NCBI RefSeq assembly: GCF_018332695.1
Contig: NZ_BOQN01000079.1
Span: forward strand, 22,043-86,042
Direction of reading: 5' to 3'
Origin: Paractinoplanes toevensis
GTDB taxonomy: Bacteria > Actinomycetota > Actinomycetes > Mycobacteriales > Micromonosporaceae
Length of the DNA stretch: 64,000 nucleotides
The position numbers and the translations under genes were made by a program. Positions 26,614-34,795 of the stretch are shown here, piece by piece. The notes beneath the pieces are model-generated. The model saw only the letters and a list, made by a program, of their open reading frames with translations, was not told where the DNA came from and ran no database searches. Within the stretch, counting starts at the first letter, position 1. The number at the start of each line of letters is the position of its first letter.

Positions 26614-26646
26614 GTGGGGCCTGGGCGCTCGCAGCCCAGGCCCCAC
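26614..26646. terminator. Bidirectional terminator hairpin
   Basis: GTGGGGCCTGGGC (26614-26626) and GCCCAGGCCCCAC (26634-26646) form a perfect 13-bp stem with a 7-base loop between convergent stops at 26610 and 26653. Confidence 0.85.
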
Positions 26647-26652
26647 GTGTTC

Positions 26653-28134
26653 TCAGGCGGTGATCGTCCACTCCTGGCAGGAGTTGCCCAGGGCGGACCA
26701 CTGGCGCACGGCGGTGCCGTCGGCGGTGGCGCAGTCCGTTACGTCGAGGACCAGGCCGTTGCTTCGGTTGGCTATCAGGTAGCCGCCGTTGACCGGGGTC
26801 AGGCTCCACTCCTGGCAGACGTTGGAGAGGTTCGCCCACAGGTTGAGCGCGGTGCCGTTGGCGGCGCCGCAGTTCACCGAGTCCAGGACCGTGCCGCTGT
26901 TGGCGTTGGTGATGCGGTAGTAGTTGCTCGTCGTCTTCGTGAAGGTCCACTGCTGGCAGGCGTTGCCCAGCGACGTCCACTGCTGGATGGCGGTGCCGTT
27001 GGCCGTGCCGCAGTTCTGGGCGTCCAGGACCTTGCCGCTGCTCTTGTTGACGATGCGGTACTTCGTGCCGGCCGCCGGGAACGAGACCGTGCCGCCCGGG
27101 TCACCCGCGGGGGCCGTCAACGATGTCGACAGCTTGTCCGGCGTACCCAGATTGGGGCTTCCGTCGGAATTCCAGGTGACCTTCTTGATCCGGGTCGTCC
27201 GGGTGCCGCCGCAGCCCTGGGTGGTGCTCTCGTTGGCGTGGTAGACCATCCACGTCTCCGAGCCGTCGGGCGAGTTGAAGAAGCCCTGGCCGCCGGGGCC
27301 GTAGACGCTGTTCGCGTCGCTGCGCTGGAAGATCGCGGTGCTCTTCTTCGTCCACGAGCTCGCCGCGAGCGGGTTGCTGCCGGTCAGGGTCAGCATGCCC
27401 AGCTTGTAGTCGGGGGTGTTGCAGGAACTGGCCGAGAAGGTCAGATACGAGACCCCGTTGTGCTGTACGACGTAGGGCGCCTCCTCGGTGTTGCCACCGA
27501 CCATCTCCCATGAGTACGTGGGGTAGGAGATCCGGGTGCCGTAGGCGCTGACCGTCCACGGGTTCGACATCGGCGCCACGAACAGGCTCTGCAGGCTGCC
27601 CACCCACGACGAGTAGAAGAAGTAGTTCGCGCCGTTGATGGTGGCCACGCTGCCGTCGATCGCCCAGCCGTTGCCGGACTGCACGTTCAGCTGTCCCTTG
27701 TAGGTGTAGGGGCCCATCGGGTCGTTGCCGGAGCTTTCCAGCACGTACGACCGCTGGCCGTCGCAGCACGCGGCGGTGCCGGCCGTGTAGTAGAGGTACC
27801 ACCGGGTGCCGTTCGGCCCGGTGAGCCGGTGCAGCGAGGGCGCCCACACGTTGCAGCAGTTCGCGGTGCCGCTGCCGGTGAAGACCACGGACTCGGCAGC
27901 GCCGGGGAGAGCGGCCACCGAGGTTGCCTTCTTGATCACGATCTGCGAGTTCCAGGTGGTGGTGGCCACGTAGTAGTAACCGTTGTAGTAGCCCATCCAC
28001 GGGTCGGCGCCGTACGGCGCGGCGGCCGTCGGATTGGTGAAGGCGACGGCCGCCTCGCTGGTGTGCGGGCGGGAGACGATCACGATCGAGCCGACCACGG
28101 CGAGGAGGACGGCCAAGAAGATCTTGCGAAGCAT
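26653..28134 (-). CDS. Secreted GH43 arabinosidase with ricin-type (CBM13) domain
   Basis: A 493-residue secreted enzyme. After a signal peptide (MLRKIFLAVLLAVVG) comes a five-bladed GH43 domain with the expected catalytic trio: D44 in ADPWMG, D160 in AIDGS and E218 in EEAP. The C-terminal ~130 residues form a ricin B/CBM13 beta-trefoil with three repeats ending QQWTF, QEWSL and QEWTI, which bind sugar polymers. Expected to release arabinose or cleave arabinan outside the cell. The ATG follows GAGGAGGG. It starts 11 bases after the arabinanase gene, so the two are co-transcribed. Confidence 0.9.
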   Translation of the reverse strand: MLRKIFLAVLLAVVGSIVIVSRPHTSEAAVAFTNPTAAAPYGADPWMGYYNGYYYVATTTWNSQIVIKKATSVAALPGAAESVVFTGSGTANCCNVWAPSLHRLTGPNGTRWYLYYTAGTAACCDGQRSYVLESSGNDPMGPYTYKGQLNVQSGNGWAIDGSVATINGANYFFYSSWVGSLQSLFVAPMSNPWTVSAYGTRISYPTYSWEMVGGNTEEAPYVVQHNGVSYLTFSASSCNTPDYKLGMLTLTGSNPLAASSWTKKSTAIFQRSDANSVYGPGGQGFFNSPDGSETWMVYHANESTTQGCGGTRTTRIKKVTWNSDGSPNLGTPDKLSTSLTAPAGDPGGTVSFPAAGTKYRIVNKSSGKVLDAQNCGTANGTAIQQWTSLGNACQQWTFTKTTSNYYRITNANSGTVLDSVNCGAANGTALNLWANLSNVCQEWSLTPVNGGYLIANRSNGLVLDVTDCATADGTAVRQWSALGNSCQEWTITA

Positions 28135-28145
28135 GGCGACCCTCC

Positions 28146-29120
28146 TCAGTAGACGTAGGGCCAGGCGGACGAGTCCCAGCCGAGCAGGTTGATGCCGAGC
28201 TTGGCCGCGCCGGAGCTGGTGTAGTAGTGGTAGACCAGCACGTCCTGGGTGCCGTCGGTGATGACCGCCGGATGCCCGGGCCCGTGGACGGCGTCGTGCG
28301 CGGCGAGGATCTGGGTGCCGCCGCCGGCGGTGGTGGCGACGCCGGCCCGGTCGACGTACGGCCCGGTGATCGTCTTCGATCGCGCCACCATGGTCCGGTA
28401 GGTGCTGGACGCGCCCTGGCAGCAGAAGTCGAACGACATGAACAGGTAGTAGTAGCCGCCGTGGTAGTAGACGAACGGCGCCTCGACCGACTTGGAGTTC
28501 ACGAACCGCTCGGCGATGTTGTACATCGCGCTGTCCGCGCGCTTCCCGCTGCTCGGGTTGATCTTGACCATCTTGATGCCGCTCCAGAAGGAGCCGAAGG
28601 TCAGCCACCATTCACCGGACGGGGTGACGGTCAGGTTCGGGTCGATCGCGTTCCAGCCGCTGCTCGTGGTGGACTCGATGACCTTGCCGTAGTCGGTCCA
28701 CGAGCCGGCCGCGCCGGTGGTGCTGCCGGCCAGGAAGATCGCCGACTTGCTGGAGCCGAAGCTCGACGCGGCGTAGTACATGAGGTACTTGCCGCCCTGG
28801 TACGAGATGTCCGGTGCCCACAGGTCGGCGCTGCCGTTGGTGTACGGGTCGGCCCACGACGTGCCGTTGGGGAACGCCTTGCCGGCGTCGGCGAACGCCG
28901 TCCGGTCGGCCGAGGTCTTCAGCGTGATCCCGGCGCCGGTGGTGGCGAGGAGGTAACCACCGGTGGGCCGCTTCACGATCGACGGGTCGTGCGCCCCGGT
29001 CGAGCCGGTGACGACTCCCGGGTTGGGATAGGTGGCGGCGTCGGCCGTGGACAGGCCGTAGATGCTGGCCGCGGCCGCCACGAGGGCGGTGACGCCGGCC
29101 AGCAGGGACTTTCGAAGCAT
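28146..29120 (-). CDS. Secreted endo-1,5-alpha-L-arabinanase (GH43)
   Basis: A 324-residue secreted GH43 protein: signal peptide to about residue 28 (ending STADAA), then a catalytic domain with D45 (HDPSIVK, general base), D160 (AIDPNL, pKa modulator) and E213 (VEAPF, general acid). The overall pattern, including FDFCCQGASSTYR and the final NLLGWDSSAWPYV, is that of endo-arabinanases that cut the arabinan backbone of plant pectin. It is the first gene of a two-gene unit with the CBM13-bearing GH43 enzyme. Confidence 0.93.
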   Translation of the reverse strand: MLRKSLLAGVTALVAAAASIYGLSTADAATYPNPGVVTGSTGAHDPSIVKRPTGGYLLATTGAGITLKTSADRTAFADAGKAFPNGTSWADPYTNGSADLWAPDISYQGGKYLMYYAASSFGSSKSAIFLAGSTTGAAGSWTDYGKVIESTTSSGWNAIDPNLTVTPSGEWWLTFGSFWSGIKMVKINPSSGKRADSAMYNIAERFVNSKSVEAPFVYYHGGYYYLFMSFDFCCQGASSTYRTMVARSKTITGPYVDRAGVATTAGGGTQILAAHDAVHGPGHPAVITDGTQDVLVYHYYTSSGAAKLGINLLGWDSSAWPYVY

Positions 29121-29231
29121 GGGGGAATGCCTTCCGAGTCGGTGGACTGCTCGGGGTAGCAGTGGCCGAAGGGGTGCGTAAGGTTGCTCGCTCCCGTAGA
29201 TGTTTCGGAAGGCGCCAAAACAACAGAAATA
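29121..29231 (-). promoter_or_regulatory. Upstream region of the arabinanase unit
   Basis: 111 bases before the arabinanase start. On the minus strand it contains CCGAAAC, one half of the GAAAC/GTTTC-type dyads seen before some actinobacterial glycosidase genes, but no matching second half. I see no gene here. Confidence 0.3.
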
Positions 29232-31343
29232 TCAGCGGGCGTCCATCGGCAGGCGGACCAGCACCGTGGTGCCGAGGGCCTCGTGGTCGACCAGCTCGAT
29301 GCTGCCGTGATGGCGGGAGACGACCGCGCGGGACAGCGTCATGCCGAGCCCGGTGCCGGGGATCGCCTTGTCCCGGGCCCGGCTGGTGCGGTACAGGCCG
29401 GTGAACAGCTTCTCCCGCTCGTCGGCGGTGACACCCAGGCCGGTGTCCGAGATGGCCAGCTCGGCGGCGCGCCCGTCGGCGCGCAGGGTCACTCCGATCC
29501 GGCCGCCGTCGGGGCTGTACTTCACCGCGTTGCCGAGCAGGTTGTCGACGACCTGGCGCAGCCGTTTCCGGTCGCCCGGCAGCACCAGATGCTCCGGCAA
29601 CTCGTCGTCGATGACCAGGGGAGCGCCGTCGATGGCGGTGCGCGCCTTGGACACCGAGTCGCGTACCACCTCGGCCAGGTCCATCGGCGCGAGCTGCACG
29701 TCGGCGTGGCCGGCGTCCAGCGCGGACAGCTCCATCAGCTCGGTGATGATGTGTCGCAGCTGGTTGGTGTTGCGGTCGATCACCTCGAGCAGCCGCGGCC
29801 CCTCGGCGACCAGGGTCTTCTCGTCGGCCTCGCGCAGCAGTTCGGTGTACGCGCTGATCGACGTGAGCGGCGTGCGCAGCTCGTGCCCGATCAGCGCCAG
29901 GTATTCGTTCTTCGAGCGGTTGAGCTGCCGCTGCAGATCGTCGACGAGGCGGCGCTCGACGAACTGGCCGATGTGCGCGGCGATCCCGGACATCAGCGCC
30001 AGCAGCTCGTCCTCCGACTCCTCCACGGTGTCCGCGAAGACCGTCAGAACCCCCAAGGTCTCAAAACCTTCCCTGACCGGTACGCCGAGGGCGGCGTGCA
30101 GCCGCGACGTGTGGGCGGTCTCCTCGGCGATCAGGCTCTGCGGCTGTCCCACGTCGCGGATCCACAGCGGCTTGCCCACCTGCCAGACCCGGCCGGCCAG
30201 TCCCGTCCCGTACGGCAGATCGGCCGGCACCTCGATCTCGGCGTCCCAGTCGGGCGCACTCCAGTGCGCGGCCGACCGCACCACCGCGGCCGCCTCGTCG
30301 ACCAGCCACAGCTCGGCGTGCGCCCAGCCGAGCGTGTCGACCACGGCCTCCAGCACCCGCGGGCCGGCCTCCTCGATGGTGGGGGCGTCGGCCAGCGCCA
30401 TGGTGACGGTCAGTTCGCAGGTGCGGAACCGTTCGACCCGGCGGCGGCGGGTCACGTCCTGCACGGCCTGCACCGCGCCGACGGTGTGCCCGTCCGGCCC
30501 GGTGATCGGGTGCGCGTCGATCAGGTAATGCCGGGTGCGGCGGTCCGGGCCGTGCAGGATCACCTCGTCGTCGCGCAGGTGATCGCCGCGCAGCGCCCGG
30601 AACAGGCCCAGGTCGTGCTGGCCCAGCGGCTCGCCGGTGGCGTCGGTGAAGCCGTGCTCCGGCGGGGTGCCCTCGGGCAGCCCGGCGTCCACCCACATCT
30701 GCCGCATCCGCTCGTTGACGAACACGACCTCCCCGTCGGCGTCGCAGGCGGTGACCCCGTCGTGCAGGCTGTCCAGCACCGCGTCGAGGAAGCGGCGCTG
30801 CTGGTCGACCTCGTGCCGGGCCAGCTGCTCGGTGATCAGCAGGGTGCACACGTGGGCGGCCTCAGCGACGGCGGCGACCTCGTCGGCGGTCCACTCGCGC
30901 GGTTCGGTGTCGCACGCGCAGCAGACCCCGAGCACGGCACCGTGCTGATCCCGTACGGAATGACCGATGTACGCGCCGCGATGCGCGGCACCCGGCCCGG
31001 CCACCCGCTCGTCGGCGCTGAGATCGTTGATCAGAACCGGGTCGTCGCTGTCCAGCACGAGCCCGGCGAGCGATTCGTCGATCGGGGTGTCGGCGACCTC
31101 GTCCCACGCGCCGGAGAGCCCCCAGCCACCGTAGAGGCGCAGGCGCCCGCCCTGGGCGAAGTGGATGAGGCCGGCCGGGGCGTTCGCGGCCCGCGCCACC
31201 AGCGCCGCCAGATGGTCGGCGGCGCCGCTGGTCAGGACGCCGCGATGCAGCTCGGCCTCGAACGCGCCGGGGCGCCATCCGACCCCCGCCCGAGGGGTGT
31301 TCCACGCCCGTCCAGCATCCAGGCCGGGATCCTTAACCACCAT
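29232..31343 (-). CDS. Hybrid-sensor histidine kinase (GAF-PAS-GAF-HisKA-HATPase)
   Basis: A 703-residue cytoplasmic sensor kinase with no membrane segment. GAF-like domain about residues 35-170 (VLGVCCACDTEPREW), PAS about 180-300 (LDSLHDGVTACDADGEVVFVN), a second GAF about 310-460, then HisKA with phospho-acceptor H487 in LIGHELRTPLTS. The HATPase domain carries DTGLGVTADE and GTGLGMTLSRAV. The kinase would sense a small molecule, light or redox cue through its GAF/PAS domains and phosphorylate a response regulator. None is adjacent, so it is an orphan. No receiver domain is present. Confidence 0.92.
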   Translation of the reverse strand: MVVKDPGLDAGRAWNTPRAGVGWRPGAFEAELHRGVLTSGAADHLAALVARAANAPAGLIHFAQGGRLRLYGGWGLSGAWDEVADTPIDESLAGLVLDSDDPVLINDLSADERVAGPGAAHRGAYIGHSVRDQHGAVLGVCCACDTEPREWTADEVAAVAEAAHVCTLLITEQLARHEVDQQRRFLDAVLDSLHDGVTACDADGEVVFVNERMRQMWVDAGLPEGTPPEHGFTDATGEPLGQHDLGLFRALRGDHLRDDEVILHGPDRRTRHYLIDAHPITGPDGHTVGAVQAVQDVTRRRRVERFRTCELTVTMALADAPTIEEAGPRVLEAVVDTLGWAHAELWLVDEAAAVVRSAAHWSAPDWDAEIEVPADLPYGTGLAGRVWQVGKPLWIRDVGQPQSLIAEETAHTSRLHAALGVPVREGFETLGVLTVFADTVEESEDELLALMSGIAAHIGQFVERRLVDDLQRQLNRSKNEYLALIGHELRTPLTSISAYTELLREADEKTLVAEGPRLLEVIDRNTNQLRHIITELMELSALDAGHADVQLAPMDLAEVVRDSVSKARTAIDGAPLVIDDELPEHLVLPGDRKRLRQVVDNLLGNAVKYSPDGGRIGVTLRADGRAAELAISDTGLGVTADEREKLFTGLYRTSRARDKAIPGTGLGMTLSRAVVSRHHGSIELVDHEALGTTVLVRLPMDAR

Positions 31344-31377
31344 GCCGACCTCCGGCTTTCAGCCTAAAGGCGGCAAA

Positions 31378-32055
31378 TCAGGCCCGGCGCTGGAATCGCA
31401 GATCCGTGATGGGTCGCCCGGCCTCGTTACCGCGCCGCTCGAACTTCGTCTCCGGGCGGCCCGCGCGATCGTCGCCGGCCGGCTCCAGGCCCGGGTCGGC
31501 GGCGAGGGTCTCGGCCATCGCCTCGGCGTAGTGCGGCCAGTCGGTCGCGCAGTGCAGCAGACCGCCCGGGCGCAGCCGCTCCCGCAGCAGGGCGACGTTG
31601 CCCGGCCGGATCAGCCGGCGCTTGTGATGACGGGCCTTCGGCCAAGGATCAGGAAAGAAGACGTGTACGGCGTCCAGCGCACCCGGGGCGATGCGGTGCA
31701 CGAGTTCCATCGCGTCACCGTGCGCCACCCGTACGTTGGTCAGGTCTTTCTCGCCGACCAGCGCGAGCAGATTGCCGATGCCCGGGGTGTGCACCTCGAC
31801 GCCCAGATAGCCGCGGCCCGGATCGGCCGCCGCCATGGCGGCCGTGGTGTCACCCATCCCGAAACCGATCTCCAGCACCACCGGGTTTGCTCTTCCGAAC
31901 AGCCGGCCCAGGTCGAGCGGCGTGCGGTCGCCGTCCTCGACGGTCAGCCCATAGCGCGGCCACAACTCGGTGTGCGCGTCATGGTGCCGGGAACTCATCC
32001 GGCCACGGCGCGGATGGAACGTACGAATCGGGCGATGGTCAGCGGTCTCCGTCAT
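31378..32055 (-). CDS. trmB: tRNA (guanine-N7-)-methyltransferase
   Basis: A 225-residue SAM-dependent methyltransferase that makes m7G46 in tRNA variable loops. Motifs: SAM-binding VLEIGFGMGDTTAAM, then GVEVHTPGIGNLL, and the TrmB signature FPDPWPKARHHKRRL. The ATG at 32055 begins MTETADHRPIRTFHPRRGR, a typical actinobacterial TrmB start; the frame remains open further upstream. It lies 17 bases downstream of a small hypothetical gene on the same strand. Confidence 0.95.
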   Translation of the reverse strand: MTETADHRPIRTFHPRRGRMSSRHHDAHTELWPRYGLTVEDGDRTPLDLGRLFGRANPVVLEIGFGMGDTTAAMAAADPGRGYLGVEVHTPGIGNLLALVGEKDLTNVRVAHGDAMELVHRIAPGALDAVHVFFPDPWPKARHHKRRLIRPGNVALLRERLRPGGLLHCATDWPHYAEAMAETLAADPGLEPAGDDRAGRPETKFERRGNEAGRPITDLRFQRRA

Positions 32056-32072
32056 AGCACCGCCAAGCGTAG

Positions 32073-32462
32073 TTACGCCGAGACGTCGATGCGGCGCGGG
32101 CCGCTCTGTGCCAGGTAGGCGAGGGCCTTGTCCAGGTACGGGCCGATCGGGCTCGGCGCGCTCGCCCGCTGGTAGCGGTGGTGCAGATCCTTGAGGTAGA
32201 CCGCGGTGACCGGCTGGCCCGGAGCGAGGTGGCCGGTGGCCCGCTCGGTGGCCAGCGCGGTCGCGAAACTGGTCGGCTTGTCCTTGGCCGGGTCGAAGCC
32301 CGGCGTGACCCGCTGCCCGGTCGCCTGGAAGATCAGCTCCCGGTCGGTCGCGGTCAGCGTGTCGAAGTCGTTGCGCCCGTTCTTCTCCACCTGCGGCCGC
32401 CGGGGCGGCGCGGAGATGGGCGTGTGATGGGTGCGAGCGGTTCCCAGGCCGGAGACGGTCAT
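32073..32462 (-). CDS. Hypothetical protein upstream of trmB
   Basis: A 129-residue protein without signal peptide or membrane helix. The first ~30 residues are Thr/Pro/Arg-rich; the remainder (from about NDFDTLTATDRELIFQATG) looks like a small folded domain ending in YLDKALAYLAQ. I do not recognise the family. Start chosen at ATG 32462; the frame stays open upstream, so the start is uncertain. The 17-base gap to trmB suggests co-transcription. Confidence 0.6.
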   Translation of the reverse strand: MTVSGLGTARTHHTPISAPPRRPQVEKNGRNDFDTLTATDRELIFQATGQRVTPGFDPAKDKPTSFATALATERATGHLAPGQPVTAVYLKDLHHRYQRASAPSPIGPYLDKALAYLAQSGPRRIDVSA

Positions 32463-32539
32463 GTGCGGATCCCCATGTGCGTATGCGGGATGGCAACCAG
32501 GTTGCCACCGGTCTGTACCTCTGTTCGGCACCCTCCCCG

Positions 32540-33487
32540 CTACCGCTTAGCGGCAAGGACACTTGGCTGCGAACCTTCTCGCAACGGAGTCCGGGAGCCG
32601 TCGGTCAGGCCCACCGTCATCACCCACGAGTGCCCGCGGTACTGGCCGGTGACCAGGCCGTGGGTGGCATCCAGGTAGGTGAGCTCACGGTCGCCGACCC
32701 CGCCGACCGTGCGCTTGACCCGGCTCGCCGGGTCGTACTCGACCAGGTGCACCGGCTCGTTCTGGGCGGCGGTCTCGCCCTCCTGGTAGGCGGTCCAGGC
32801 CAGCCGCTTCCCGTCCGCCCGCCAGCCCGGCACCACCGCGAAGCCGCGGTTCTGCAGGCTGCCCCCGCCGTACGCGGCCACGGTCTGCTCGCCGCCGGTG
32901 GCCACCGTGCCCACGCTCAGGCAGGCGTCGTAGACCGACTCGCAGTCACCGCCCCGAAACGCGATCTTGGAGCCGTCCGGCGACCAGGCAACCGCGTCGT
33001 CGGTGCGCAGCCGCTCGGTCAGCGACGTCGGCGCGCGGCCGGTCGGCAGGGCCGGCTCGCCGGGCAGATCCTGCTCCCGGCAGTCGCGGGGGAACAGCAC
33101 CGCCGGGTTTCCGCCGGTCGCCGCGATCCGGTAGACGCCGGGGCCGCCGGTGCAGGAGAGCGAGGCAAAGGCGATCCACCTGCCGTCGGGGGACCAGGAC
33201 GGTCCGGCGGCGGCGCGGGTGGTGAGCCGGCGGGCGGCGGTGCCGTCGGCCTTCATGGTCCACAACTGCCCGCCCTTGAGGTACGCGATCTGGCGGCCGT
33301 CCGGCGACCAGTGCGGGCGGGACCGGCCGCCGCCGGTGGTCAGCCGGGTCTCCGCGCTGCCCCGGCTGACGTAGATGTCGCCGTTGCGGACGTACGCCAC
33401 CGGGCTGCCGCTCGTTGCCGCCGCGGCCGGCGCGACTCCGCCGAGGGCCGCGCCGACGGCCGCCAGGATTGCGGTGATCTTCTTCAT
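32540..33487 (-). CDS. Secreted TolB-like beta-propeller (PD40 repeat) protein
   Basis: About 315 residues with a signal peptide (MKKITAILAAVGAALGG, cleavage near AAAA). The mature part has repeated PD40/TolB strands: SRPHWSPDGRQIAYLKGG, AGPSWSPDGRWIAFAS, VAWSPDGSKIAFRGG and PGWRADGKRLAWTA. These form a six-bladed propeller of the kind used for protein-protein contacts. Unlike Gram-negative TolB there is no Tol-Pal system here, so the role is unknown. An ATG three codons upstream is an alternative start. Confidence 0.85.
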   Translation of the reverse strand: MKKITAILAAVGAALGGVAPAAAATSGSPVAYVRNGDIYVSRGSAETRLTTGGGRSRPHWSPDGRQIAYLKGGQLWTMKADGTAARRLTTRAAAGPSWSPDGRWIAFASLSCTGGPGVYRIAATGGNPAVLFPRDCREQDLPGEPALPTGRAPTSLTERLRTDDAVAWSPDGSKIAFRGGDCESVYDACLSVGTVATGGEQTVAAYGGGSLQNRGFAVVPGWRADGKRLAWTAYQEGETAAQNEPVHLVEYDPASRVKRTVGGVGDRELTYLDATHGLVTGQYRGHSWVMTVGLTDGSRTPLREGSQPSVLAAKR

Positions 33488-33563
33488 GCCCTGCATAACG
33501 CAACGCCCCCCGACGCGCTTCGCCCTGCCAGTTACATCTCGCAGATCGTCCGCAACCTTTTCG

Positions 33564-34253
33564 CTACTGAGCGGTTTCCGGATTCTTCTGCGGCGGTGCG
33601 TCGGGGATGCCTATCTGGCGGGCGCTCTCGTGCTGGTGGGCGAGCAGGCGCAGGGCGCTGAACAGGGCTTCGCCCAGCACCGTGCCGAGAACCACGAGCT
33701 CCATCCGGGCGGCCGGGTCCGGCCGGTCCAGGACGGTACGCACCTCGACCGCCGCCAGTGAGGCCGCCGAATCCGCGTATCGCCCCAGGTTGTCGAAGAG
33801 CTCGGTCACCCCGAGCGAGCCACCGGCCGCGAGGGCGTCGGCGACCAGGTCGATCTCGGGGGAGAGCGGGTAGACCAGCCAGCCGCGCTCGGCGATCAGA
33901 TCGAGGACCCGTTGCTTGGCGGTGTGCCATTCCGGCGTCTCGCGGTCGGGGCGATGCCGGGGAGTGACGGCGGTCTGGGCGGCACTGAGCAGTTCGAGGG
34001 GGTCGTCGGCGTGGGCGCCGAGAGCCGCGACGACCTCGCGGGCGGCGGCCACCGAGACGCCGCCGACGTCGATGAGCGCCCGGATCAGCAGCAGCCGGCG
34101 CAGGTGTTCCTCGCCGTAGTCGGCCTGGTTGGCGGCCGTGGCGGCGCCCGCCGGCAGCAACCCTTCCCGCAGGTAGTACTTGATCGTCGGGATCGGCACC
34201 CCGCTCCGTTTGCTCAGTTCTCCCACACGCACCTTGCGATCATCCCCCTTCAA
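33564..34253 (-). CDS. MerR family transcriptional regulator
   Basis: A 229-residue MerR-type activator/repressor. The N-terminal winged helix is clear: RVGELSKRSGVPIPTIKYYLREGLLPAG; the C-terminal ~140 residues form a helical effector domain resembling those of polyketide- or lipid-responsive MerR regulators. TTG at 34253 is the earliest plausible start; a GTG at codon 8 with the GGGGGAT in front is an alternative. It is divergent from a DUF4188 gene, and two perfect palindromes lie in the 56-base gap, so it most likely regulates that gene and itself. Confidence 0.9.
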   Translation of the reverse strand: MKGDDRKVRVGELSKRSGVPIPTIKYYLREGLLPAGAATAANQADYGEEHLRRLLLIRALIDVGGVSVAAAREVVAALGAHADDPLELLSAAQTAVTPRHRPDRETPEWHTAKQRVLDLIAERGWLVYPLSPEIDLVADALAAGGSLGVTELFDNLGRYADSAASLAAVEVRTVLDRPDPAARMELVVLGTVLGEALFSALRLLAHQHESARQIGIPDAPPQKNPETAQ

Positions 34254-34256
34254 GTG

Positions 34257-34293
34257 GATAGTGTAACTATCTACAGCGGATAGCGCCGCTATC
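34257..34293. promoter_or_regulatory. Twin palindromic operators for MerR/DUF4188 pair
   Basis: GATAGTGTAACTATC (34257-34271) and GATAGCGCCGCTATC (34279-34293) are two perfect 15-base palindromes sharing GATAG/CTATC arms. Their centres are 22 bases apart, about two helical turns, in the gap between divergent genes. Confidence 0.65.
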
Positions 34294-34309
34294 TATATGG
34301 GAGGTAATG

Positions 34310-34795
34310 ATGGCGAAGGTCGTTCCCGGTTACATGACCGCCGAGATCGAGGGAGACTTCGTGGTCTTTCTGATCGGCATGCGCATCAACAAGTGGTGGA
34401 AACTGCACAAATGGTTGCCGGTGATGGCCGCGATGGGCCCGATGCTGCGCGAGCTGATCCGCCGCAAGGAGCTGGGCCTGCTGCACTTCACCTCGTGGAT
34501 CGGCCCGTCCGGCCCGCTGATCGTGCAGTACTGGCGCAGCGTCGAGCAGCTGGAGGCCTTCGCCAAGGACGCCCGCCTGCCCCACCACCCGGCCTGGAAG
34601 CGCTGGAACAAGGTGATCGGCGACAGCGGTGACGTGGGCATCTGGCACGAGACCTTCGTGGTCCACGACGGCACGTACGAAACGCTGTACGGCAACATGC
34701 CCGCTTTCGGCCTGGTTCGGGCCGGCACCGCCACGCCCCTGACCAGGGCGACCCGGGGCGCGGCCGGTCGGCGTGCCGGCAACGCCGTCAGATGA
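34310..34795 (+). CDS. DUF4188 family protein
   Basis: About 161 residues of the DUF4188 family, a dimeric alpha-beta barrel-like group often described as monooxygenase-like. Recognisable segments are FVVFLIGMRINKWWKLHKWLP near the start and QYWRSVEQLEAFAKD in the middle, then HPAWKRW and GIWHETF. I prefer the second of two adjacent ATGs because GGGAGG is then 5 bases away. Expression is probably governed by the divergent MerR gene. It is convergent with, and overlaps by 8 bases, the aldo/keto reductase gene. Confidence 0.85.
   Translation: MAKVVPGYMTAEIEGDFVVFLIGMRINKWWKLHKWLPVMAAMGPMLRELIRRKELGLLHFTSWIGPSGPLIVQYWRSVEQLEAFAKDARLPHHPAWKRWNKVIGDSGDVGIWHETFVVHDGTYETLYGNMPAFGLVRAGTATPLTRATRGAAGRRAGNAVR

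Noticed and set aside
29232..31343. Expected partner response regulator for the histidine kinase
   Set aside because: None of the neighbouring genes (TrmB, hypothetical, arabinanases) has a receiver domain, so I call the kinase an orphan.
32540..33487. Assigning the PD40 propeller as true TolB
   Set aside because: No Pal, TolA, TolQ or TolR genes are present and Gram-positive cells lack the Tol-Pal envelope; only the fold is supported.
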